Shown here: positions 1-5,048 of the stretch, piece by piece
Position numbering within the stretch: the first letter of the stretch is position 1
Layout of the letters: the number at the start of each line of letters is the position of its first letter
From: an uncultured Campylobacter sp.
Lineage (GTDB): Bacteria > Campylobacterota > Campylobacteria > Campylobacterales > Campylobacteraceae
Direction of reading: 5' to 3'
Length of the DNA stretch: 7,813 bases
Assembly (NCBI RefSeq): GCF_938030815.1
Contig: NZ_CALHII010000250.1
Span: 1-7,813 of the forward strand
Program-made: the position numbers and the translations under genes
The notes under the pieces: model-generated
Seen by the model: only the letters and a program-made list of their open reading frames with translations
The model's database searches: none
Told to the model about the DNA's origin: nothing

Positions 1-72
1 TGCGCCAATATGCGCTCAATCCCGCTGACGCTAAATTTTAAAATTTAAAGCACCCACTCGCGCTGTTTGAGT
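1..72. other. left-edge intergenic segment with AT palindrome
   Basis: No complete gene fits here. Two plus-strand frames are open from the left edge and stop at 39-41 and 46-48, so the tail of a convergent plus-strand gene is possible but too short to identify. On the minus strand there is a TTG at 16-18 preceded by the same AGCGGGA stretch that precedes the TTG start of the neighbouring gene, so a minus-strand gene could also begin here and run off the edge. Neither reading is proven. Confidence 0.3.
33..46. repeat. AAATTTTAAAATTT palindrome, copy 1
   Basis: A perfect 14-bp AT-only palindrome just downstream of the stop codon of the 403-residue membrane protein gene. The same 14-mer recurs at 2473-2486, 4692-4705, 4751-4764 and 5831-5844. 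There is no GC stem, so it is not a classical terminator. Its function is unknown. Confidence 0.8.
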
Positions 73-1284
73 TTAGCGCGCGTCTTTGTCAGCGAAAGCA
101 ACGATCATCGTGCCCAGAGGAATGATCGCAACGCCCAAGATAATAGCTAGCGGGTTTAGCAAGGACAGCTTGGCAAGCAGGTAGATCGCTACCACGAGCG
201 CCGCGTAAGACAAAATTTTAAACGGAGAGAAAAACGCTCCCGCAAAATTGCTCCAAACCTCGCCTCTCTCGCACTCATCATCCCAATCATCAATGCTGCC
301 GTCCGCGCCGTCGAAATCATCCTTTGATTTGTCGCACGCGGCGACAAACCCACCCCCAAAATCGCTCGTACCGTCGCCCCGCTCGCTGCTATCTACATCG
401 CCGCCACGATTGCCGTTATCTGTGCTGTCGCCCAGGTCGCCACTCGCTCCGCTTTTGAAGTCGTCGCAACGTCCGCCTATGTCGCCTTGCAAACTATCGC
501 TAGCTTCGTCGCTTATATCGCCGTGCGAGTTGCCGCAAGTCGCGCTGCCATTCATATTAAATTTATCGGCGGCATGTCCTAAAGCGGTCGCGTCGCAAGC
601 GGAGGTTTTGTCGTCGCTCTTCGTAGAATTTACGTCGCGCTCGCCAGCGGCGGTTACGTCGCGCTCGGCGGTAAAATTTTCGGTATCTTCGTCGGCGGTA
701 GAGTTTGCGGCGCACCTAGCGGAGCTCGCGGTACGCTCGGCAGAGTTTGCGGCACACTCGGCGGCGGTCTCGTCGTGCAGGGCGCGGCTATTGCCGTTTT
801 CGATGCAGCTATCGCCGCTTGTGAAATTTACCGCGCCTTCGGAATTTCGTGCGTTTGAAATTTCGACGCCTGAATTTGCGCCCCTAAAGCTTTCGCTATT
901 TAAAATTTCGCCGCCGCAAGTTTTGCTGTATGAAATTTCATCGCCGCTTGCGCCGCCTTGGTTTTCGCCGCGGCTTGTGGAATTCGTATCACAGGAGGAA
1001 GTTTTACCGCTTATGAAACCTGCGGAATTTTTAGAGCTTTGCTGTAAAATTTCATCGTATTTACCGGCTCTTAGCTCATATTCTATTTTGTTTCGGTAAG
1101 CGCGAAATGAAAAATATACCGCACCGAATGCGCCCAAAAACCCCGCTTCCAAGCTAAGAAGCCAGGCAAGCGCTCGCATGCCGAAAGAGCCCGTGCCGAA
1201 AAATCCGCCGCCGCAAAGCGCTAGCCCAAGCATGGCAAATGCCGCGTTTAGCGCGCAGTATATGAGCAAAAACCGCCTATTCAA
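73..1284 (-). CDS. AtpI-like four-helix membrane protein with a large low-complexity insert
   Basis: A 403-residue protein. Hydrophobic segments lie at about 5-27, 36-60, 354-374 and 376-398. The layout (two helices, a basic RAYRNK segment, then a short FKIL motif before helix 3 and a conserved-looking NPLAI start to helix 4) resembles AtpI, a four-helix protein of about 130 residues encoded with F1Fo ATP synthase. Residues about 85-345 are extra: Ser/Gly/Asp/Asn/Ala-rich, with cysteines at 98, 123, 160, 177, 191, 230, 250, 273, 317 and 338, and very acidic from 256 to 342 (27 acidic against 7 basic residues by my count). The basic residues after helix 2 suggest that the insert is cytoplasmic. 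The start is TTG, overlapping the TGA of the AtpZ-like gene (TTGA), which implies translational coupling; no ATG precedes helix 1. The family assignment is inference; that the gene is real is well supported by its overlap and its membrane ends. Confidence 0.75.
   Translation of the reverse strand: MNRRFLLIYCALNAAFAMLGLALCGGGFFGTGSFGMRALAWLLSLEAGFLGAFGAVYFSFRAYRNKIEYELRAGKYDEILQQSSKNSAGFISGKTSSCDTNSTSRGENQGGASGDEISYSKTCGGEILNSESFRGANSGVEISNARNSEGAVNFTSGDSCIENGNSRALHDETAAECAANSAERTASSARCAANSTADEDTENFTAERDVTAAGERDVNSTKSDDKTSACDATALGHAADKFNMNGSATCGNSHGDISDEASDSLQGDIGGRCDDFKSGASGDLGDSTDNGNRGGDVDSSERGDGTSDFGGGFVAACDKSKDDFDGADGSIDDWDDECERGEVWSNFAGAFFSPFKILSYAALVVAIYLLAKLSLLNPLAIILGVAIIPLGTMIVAFADKDAR
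630..667. repeat. 14-bp direct repeat inside the insert of the AtpI-like gene
   Basis: The 14-mer TTACGTCGCGCTCG occurs at 630-643 and again at 654-667, 24 bp apart. On the coding strand this is two copies of the peptide ERDV eight residues apart (207-210 and 215-218). The in-frame spacing suggests a small tandem duplication. Confidence 0.75.
700..753. repeat. 12-bp direct repeat inside the insert of the AtpI-like gene
   Basis: AGAGTTTGCGGC occurs at 700-711 and 742-753, 42 bp apart. In the protein this is CAANS at residues 177-181 and 191-195, 14 residues apart. It is a second in-frame duplication trace in the same insert. Confidence 0.7.
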
Positions 1285-1580
1285 TCCCGCTCATCCCATT
1301 CATCGTCATCGTCGAAATTTTTCGGATCCGCCTTGTATTTCGGATCGTCCTCAAGCTCCTTTAGGCTCGAATTTAGCGCCTTACACGCACGGTAAACGTT
1401 CAAAAACGCCGCCGCGATACCGATGGCGATGCCAAGCCAGAGCAGGAGCAGCGAGCCCGTGAGGTGCCGCAGCCCAAGCCCGATCGCTACGCCGATGCCG
1501 ATCGCTACGACGATCGAGATGCCTAGGCTGATGTCGCAGGCGCCCTTTACGATTTTATTTAAATTTTTGGTTACTCTCAT
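1281..1580 (-). CDS. atpZ: AtpZ/AtpI-family small membrane protein
   Basis: A 99-residue protein with two closely spaced glycine-rich transmembrane helices (about 16-38 and 42-64: GISIVVAIGIGVAIGLGL, then a LLLWLGIAIGIAAAF helix followed by LNVYR). This is the pattern of the AtpZ family (putative F0F1-ATPase subunit), normally about 70-110 residues. In Bacillus, AtpZ and AtpI have been reported to act together in Mg2+/Ca2+ transport supporting the ATP synthase; whether that applies here is unknown. The C-terminus is hydrophilic and ends in an acidic run, DDDDEWDERD. The ATG lies 31 nt after the hemL stop with only a weak GGA upstream, and its TGA overlaps the TTG of the next gene. No ATP synthase subunit gene is nearby, so if this is AtpZ it lies outside the atp cluster. 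The gene symbol follows the family name. Confidence 0.75.
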   Translation of the reverse strand: MRVTKNLNKIVKGACDISLGISIVVAIGIGVAIGLGLRHLTGSLLLLWLGIAIGIAAAFLNVYRACKALNSSLKELEDDPKYKADPKNFDDDDEWDERD

Positions 1581-1611
1581 CTAAAATCCGTAAAATTTTA
1601 AAACGCAGCTC

Positions 1612-2883
1612 TTAAAGCGCCGCCATCGCTTCATCCGCGGCGTTTAGCGCAAAGTCGATCTGCGCTTCGTTCATCGTGGCGCAGATGAAGCCCGTCTCAA
1701 ACTGACTAGGCGCCAAAAATACGCCGCGCTTAATCATCTCGCCGTGGAATTTCGCAAATCGCGCGGTGTCTGCTCGCAAGGCGCCGCCATAGTCGCGCAC
1801 CTCTTCATCCGCGAAAAAGTAGCCGAACATCGAGCCTACGCAGGCGGTTTGCAGCGCGATGCCGCGGCGATTTGCTATGGTGCAAAGCCCGTCCGTAAGC
1901 CTGCGCGCAAGCTCGCCGAGCCTTTCGTAAAGGTCGCCGCTAGCGTAAATTTTACTTAGGCTGGCTATACCCGCAGCCATTGCGACGGGGTTTCCGCTTA
2001 GCGTGCCTGCTTGATACACCGCTCCTAGCGGGCTTATCATATCCATGATTTCGCGCTTGCCCGCAAATGCCGCCACGCTCATACCGCCGCCGATGACCTT
2101 GCCGAAGGTTACCAGATCGCCGCGGACGCCGTAGATGCCGTAGCTGCCTAGCTCGCTCGCGCGAAAGCCGCTCATTACCTCGTCGATTATTAGCACGATC
2201 TTTTTCTCGTCGCACAGCGCGCGAAGCTCGGTTAAAAATTCTGGATTAGCCGGCACCAAGCCCATATTCCCCGCGATAGGCTCGATGATGATCGTGCCGA
2301 TGTCGTTTTGCGCTAGGACGTCCTTTACGCTTTGTATGTCGTTGTATCTGGCTAGGTAGGTGTTTTTTGCGACGTCCTGCGGCACGCCCGCGCTGCTTGC
2401 GTTACCGAAGGTGCTTGCGCCGCTGCCCGCTTTGACGAGCAGGCTGTCGCTGTGGCCGTGGTAGCAACCCTCAAATTTTAAAATTTTATCCCGTCCGCTA
2501 AAGGCGCGCGCAAGACGGATCGCGCTCATCGTGGCTTCGGTGCCGCTGCTGGTAAAGCGGATCTTATCTAGGAAATCGAAATTTTTTAGCACGAGCGAGG
2601 CGAGCTGTGTCTCAAGCGGGCTGGATGCGCCGAAGCTTAGCCCCTTTTTGGCGGTCTGCACGACGGCGCGCTCAATGTCGGCATCTGCGTGACCGAAGAT
2701 GAGCGGACCCCAGCTCTGCACGAAGTCGAGATATTTTTTGCCCTCGACGTCGTAGATGTACGAGCCCTCGCCGCGATCCACCATAAAAGGCTCGCCACCT
2801 ACGTTGCCGAATGCTCGCACCGGCGAGTCTACGCCGCCGGGGATAAGTTTTTGTGCTGCTAAAAATTCGTCGTGATTATTCAT
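1612..2883 (-). CDS. hemL: glutamate-1-semialdehyde 2,1-aminomutase
   Basis: HemL converts glutamate-1-semialdehyde to 5-aminolevulinate, the committed precursor of haem and other tetrapyrroles in the C5 pathway; it is cytosolic and PLP-dependent. The 423 residues match the usual family length. Visible landmarks are the N-terminal IPGGVDSPVRAF (14-25), SSGTEATMSAIRLARA (112-127), the GCYHGHSD stretch (139-146), the PLP-contacting Asp in IIDEVMSGFR (Asp234), and the catalytic Schiff-base lysine in TFGKVIGGG (Lys262). The start ATG overlaps the TGA of the upstream cytochrome gene (ATGA), and a strong AAGGAG ribosome site sits just before it, inside the Lys-rich tail of the cytochrome. Codons for about residues 133-137 contain one copy of the AAATTTTAAAATTT palindrome. 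Co-location with a c-type cytochrome makes sense because cytochromes consume haem. Confidence 0.97.
   Translation of the reverse strand: MNNHDEFLAAQKLIPGGVDSPVRAFGNVGGEPFMVDRGEGSYIYDVEGKKYLDFVQSWGPLIFGHADADIERAVVQTAKKGLSFGASSPLETQLASLVLKNFDFLDKIRFTSSGTEATMSAIRLARAFSGRDKILKFEGCYHGHSDSLLVKAGSGASTFGNASSAGVPQDVAKNTYLARYNDIQSVKDVLAQNDIGTIIIEPIAGNMGLVPANPEFLTELRALCDEKKIVLIIDEVMSGFRASELGSYGIYGVRGDLVTFGKVIGGGMSVAAFAGKREIMDMISPLGAVYQAGTLSGNPVAMAAGIASLSKIYASGDLYERLGELARRLTDGLCTIANRRGIALQTACVGSMFGYFFADEEVRDYGGALRADTARFAKFHGEMIKRGVFLAPSQFETGFICATMNEAQIDFALNAADEAMAAL
2473..2486. repeat. AAATTTTAAAATTT palindrome inside hemL
   Basis: A perfect copy of the 14-bp palindrome within coding sequence, read as part of the Lys-Ile-Leu-Lys-Phe codons at about residues 133-137 of HemL. 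It shows that the motif is tolerated in a conserved gene. Confidence 0.8.
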
Positions 2884-3326
2884 TTTTTCTCCTTCTTTTT
2901 TGGTTGATTTATCGATTTTATATATTTGTAGATGATGATGATCTCGTTTTGCGTCAGGAAGTAGCTTGGCATCACGTCGCGCGAGCTACTGATCCCGTCG
3001 GCGAGCTCCTGAAGCGAGAGATTATTGATCGGCGGCGCGTTTAGGGCGCGCTCGTAGTAGGCGCCCGCGGTGCGGTTAAATTCTTTATACGTCGCGATCA
3101 GCGAGCCCTCACCCTTTTCGCCGTGGCACTTGTCGCAGCCGATGCCGCGGGGGTTTTTATACAGCATCGCGCCGTACTCCTCATCGGTGATAAAGCTCTC
3201 GGCTTGTGCGCCGCGAGGTAGAAAAAATATGGTCGCGTTTAAAAATAGCGCTAAAAATATGAAATTTCGCATCTTCTCGTTTCGAATTTTTGGCGCAATA
3301 ATATAAAAAATGTGCTTAAATTTCAT
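2880..3326 (-). CDS. small exported c-type cytochrome
   Basis: A 148-residue protein with one haem-binding CxxCH motif, CDKCH, at 64-68 and a probable distal haem ligand Met119 in the context VMPSYFLT. A helix rich in Ile (128-138) follows, as in class I monohaem cytochromes c. A hydrophobic export segment covers about 20-37, with a plausible signal peptidase site after AQA (40-42), so the mature protein should be periplasmic and carry electrons; its partner is unknown. The first ATG (3324-3326) overlaps the TGA of the kinase gene (ATGA). A second ATG at 3270-3272 (Met19) would give a cleaner signal peptide, MRNFIFLAL onward, so the true start is uncertain. The tail is very Lys-rich because it overlaps the hemL ribosome site. 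The subfamily cannot be named from sequence alone. Confidence 0.88.
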   Translation of the reverse strand: MKFKHIFYIIAPKIRNEKMRNFIFLALFLNATIFFLPRGAQAESFITDEEYGAMLYKNPRGIGCDKCHGEKGEGSLIATYKEFNRTAGAYYERALNAPPINNLSLQELADGISSSRDVMPSYFLTQNEIIIIYKYIKSINQPKKKEKK

Positions 3327-4564
3327 AACGCAGCTATCTTTTCGATCCCCTCGAAATAAAAGACGTTTAGCTCATCCTGCCTGCGGTAGAGGAATTTTAG
3401 TCCGTGTGCCTTAGCAATGTTATCGACGATGTAGAGCCCCAGGCCGAAGCTTTGTTTGGCGTTCGTGCCCTTGACGAAGGCCTCTTTGTAGTAGCTGAAA
3501 TCCTTCTGTAGTGGCTCGCCTAAGGTTATGAAGTCCATCGTCTCGGCATTTAGGCGGATTAAAATTTTACCGTCTGCGGCGTATTTTACGGCGTTGTCGA
3601 TTAAATTTTTAACCGCGACGCAAAAGAGCTTCAAATCGACGTTTAAGCTTAGCTCTAGCGGATTTTGCAGCGTGACGCAGCCGGGCTCGATCATCGCGAT
3701 GCCGAGCGCTTCTTTTAAAATTTCATCCATGGGAAAAATTCCGCGTTCGATTAGCGCCGTGCCCGCAGTCGCGCGCTCGACCGCCGCAAATTCGTTGATT
3801 AGGCTCTCCAGCCGCTCAAAGACCGAGATGAGGCGCTCCTGGTTTTTACCGCGCTCGATCATCTCGACGGCGATGCGACCCTTTGTGATGGGGGTTTTGA
3901 GCTCGTGCATTATGTTTCGCAAAAACAGATGGCGCGATTCGTTAAGCTTATTTATCTGCGTGACCGCCTCGTAAAATGCGTGCGAAACCTCGGAAATTTC
4001 GTCGTTTCCTACGCTTACGTCCTTGATCTGAAGATCGCCTTTAGCAAATTTATCGATCTGGCGTTTGAGCTTGCGAAGGGGTCGAATTTTGCGGATGATA
4101 AAGATATACGCAAGCAGAATGATCGCCAAAATGACGCCGTAGATCGCTTTGAAAATATCGTAGCGGTAGGGCTGATACTCCTTGTCATTTAAAAGCCGCG
4201 TCTCGCCAGCGTGAGTAATTTTGAGATAGTGTTTACGCTTAAACAGCAAGATGTCTGCAGAGCCGATGTCTGCGGAGATGCTATCTAAAATTTCGGCGCC
4301 TTTGATGATCTCATCGCGCTTGGCTTCATCGCGGATGGTCGAAAACTCGAAATTTGCGACCTGGCGGTCGTATTCGACATCGCTAATGAGCTTGCTCATC
4401 TGATATAGGTTCGCGCGCGCGACGATGGAGTATTTGGAGTTTAGCTCGCGGGTGTAGTTTTGCTGATCGTAGCCGATGAGCCAGAGCAGAGCGAGCGAAA
4501 CGCCCACGGCAGCGAGCGCAAAGATGAACGTGATGGTGTAAAAAATCGACGATCTTACTTTCAT
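3323..4564 (-). CDS. cprS: CprS/ArsS-like sensor histidine kinase
   Basis: A 413-residue inner-membrane kinase. It has helix 1 at about 8-31, a periplasmic sensor segment at about 32-138, helix 2 at about 139-158, and a HAMP-like linker starting at RKIRPLRKLKRQIDKFAKGD (158-177). The phosphorylated histidine is His220 in MHELKTP (219-225), and the N box is NLIDNAVKYA (320-329). The G2 box is GLGLYIV (374-380). The G1 box is degenerate: TLGEP (347-351) stands where DxGxG is usual. The ATG is preceded by AAGGA about 11 nt upstream. The stop overlaps the start of the cytochrome gene. Its likely partner is the response regulator at 5049-5726, on the same strand but 484 bp upstream. The CprS name rests on similarity to the Campylobacter CprS and Helicobacter ArsS layout and on the neighbouring CprR-like regulator; the ligand is unknown. 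Confidence 0.85.
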   Translation of the reverse strand: MKVRSSIFYTITFIFALAAVGVSLALLWLIGYDQQNYTRELNSKYSIVARANLYQMSKLISDVEYDRQVANFEFSTIRDEAKRDEIIKGAEILDSISADIGSADILLFKRKHYLKITHAGETRLLNDKEYQPYRYDIFKAIYGVILAIILLAYIFIIRKIRPLRKLKRQIDKFAKGDLQIKDVSVGNDEISEVSHAFYEAVTQINKLNESRHLFLRNIMHELKTPITKGRIAVEMIERGKNQERLISVFERLESLINEFAAVERATAGTALIERGIFPMDEILKEALGIAMIEPGCVTLQNPLELSLNVDLKLFCVAVKNLIDNAVKYAADGKILIRLNAETMDFITLGEPLQKDFSYYKEAFVKGTNAKQSFGLGLYIVDNIAKAHGLKFLYRRQDELNVFYFEGIEKIAAL

Positions 4565-4582
4565 TAAATTTATATGATCCTT

Positions 4583-4597
4583 AAATTTTTAAAATTT
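4583..4597. repeat. variant AT palindrome AAATTTTTAAAATTT
   Basis: The same motif with one extra T, lying in the untranslated leader of the kinase gene about 20 bp before its ATG. Confidence 0.6.
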
Positions 4598-4648
4598 CAA
4601 AGCTTTGAAGTCGCGGGCTTACTTTGCTTTGGCGCACGGAACCGGCTT

Positions 4649-4721
4649 GCCCTGCTTTAAATTTACGGCGGGTCTTAAAGGCACAGCGCGTAAATTTTAA
4701 AATTTTATCGCAAAGCAGGGC
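4649..4721. repeat. 10-bp perfect inverted repeat
   Basis: GCCCTGCTTT at 4649-4658 and AAAGCAGGGC at 4712-4721 are exact reverse complements with a 53-nt spacer that contains one AT palindrome. It could form a long-looped RNA stem in the leader of the kinase operon, or be the arms of a decayed small element. Its function is unknown. Confidence 0.65.
4692..4705. repeat. AAATTTTAAAATTT palindrome, intergenic copy
   Basis: An exact 14-bp copy inside the spacer of the 10-bp inverted repeat, followed by one more T. Confidence 0.8.
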
Positions 4722-4750
4722 GCTTTTAAATTTAACAGCCGCATTGCTTT

Positions 4751-4764
4751 AAATTTTAAAATTT
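4751..4764. repeat. AAATTTTAAAATTT palindrome, intergenic copy
   Basis: An exact copy preceded by TGCTTT; the 12-mer TGCTTTAAATTT also occurs at 4653-4664, so flanking bases are partly repeated as well. Confidence 0.8.
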
Positions 4765-4824
4765 TTCCCGCTGTCCTGGGCTCTGCTTTTTACAACTCGC
4801 CTCGCGCGTAGAGCCGAATTGCTT

Positions 4825-4867
4825 GTCGAATTCGACGATAAAATTCCGCGCGCATCTAACTGCGCGC
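4825..4867. repeat. 12-bp palindrome followed by a GC-rich 7-bp hairpin
   Basis: GTCGAATTCGAC (4825-4836) is a perfect palindrome. Twelve bases further on, GCGCGCA (4848-4854) and TGCGCGC (4861-4867) form a perfect 7-bp stem with a 6-base loop. Neither is followed by a T run on either strand, so a terminator role is unlikely. Protein binding or RNA structure in the kinase leader is possible. Confidence 0.6.
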
Positions 4868-4935
4868 TAAATTTATAACTATAAAATTTTATCGTAAAAT
4901 TTTAACGCTTCAGTTGCGGCGCCTTAAATTTTAAT

Positions 4936-4977
4936 AGTAAAAGCGTGCGGAATTCGCGCTTTAAATTTCGCCGCACG
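4936..4977 (-). terminator. possible weak terminator downstream of the response regulator gene
   Basis: Read on the minus strand, CGTGCGG pairs perfectly with CCGCACG (arms 4971-4977 and 4944-4950), with extra AATT pairing possible inside a 20-base loop, and is followed by CTTTTACT. It lies about 70 bp after the regulator stop codon. The T run is short and interrupted, so termination is probably partial if it occurs. If real, it would separate cprR transcription from the kinase operon. Confidence 0.45.
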
Positions 4978-5048
4978 GGCATCTATTAAATTTATAGCCG
5001 CGAGCATTTAAATTTCATCGCGCAAGCTCGTCTATAGTGCAAGTCCGC

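Larger units (their letters stand above)
4565..5048. other. non-coding gap between response regulator and kinase, rich in palindromes
   Basis: 484 bp with no ORF longer than about 20 codons that I can find on the minus strand. GC-rich patches alternate with AAATTT blocks. It contains two exact AAATTTTAAAATTT copies, a one-base-longer variant at 4583-4597, a 10-bp inverted repeat (4649-4658/4712-4721), a 12-bp palindrome (4825-4836), a 7-bp hairpin (4848-4867), and a terminator-like hairpin (4944-4977). It must carry either read-through from cprR or a separate promoter for the kinase operon. I see no convincing -10 box for that promoter. Confidence 0.7.

Noticed and set aside
309..324. EF-hand-like calcium loop in the acidic part of the insert (DFDGADGSIDDWDDE)
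   Set aside because: Spacing fails the canonical 12-residue loop: with Gly329 and Ile331 placed correctly, positions 1 and 3 are Phe and Gly instead of Asp.
624..990. N-glycosylation sequons DTNST (99-103) and DVNST (217-221) in the insert
   Set aside because: They fit the Campylobacter D/E-x-N-x-S/T pattern, but topology rules place the insert in the cytoplasm, where the glycosylation enzyme would not reach.
248..1099. 283-codon plus-strand ORF over the insert
   Set aside because: Ser/Pro-rich shadow frame without membrane segments or recognisable domains. The minus-strand frame has helices at both ends and a coupled start, so it is the real gene.
1952..2215. Arg-rich minus-strand ORF in another frame of hemL
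   Set aside because: Lies wholly inside hemL, covering its active-site lysine region; composition is typical of an out-of-frame reading.
3528..4192. Plus-strand ORFs antisense to the kinase
   Set aside because: The kinase frame shows the H, N and G2 boxes in order; these are shadows.
4848..4867. GC-rich hairpin as a terminator
   Set aside because: A perfect 7-bp stem, but no T run on either strand.
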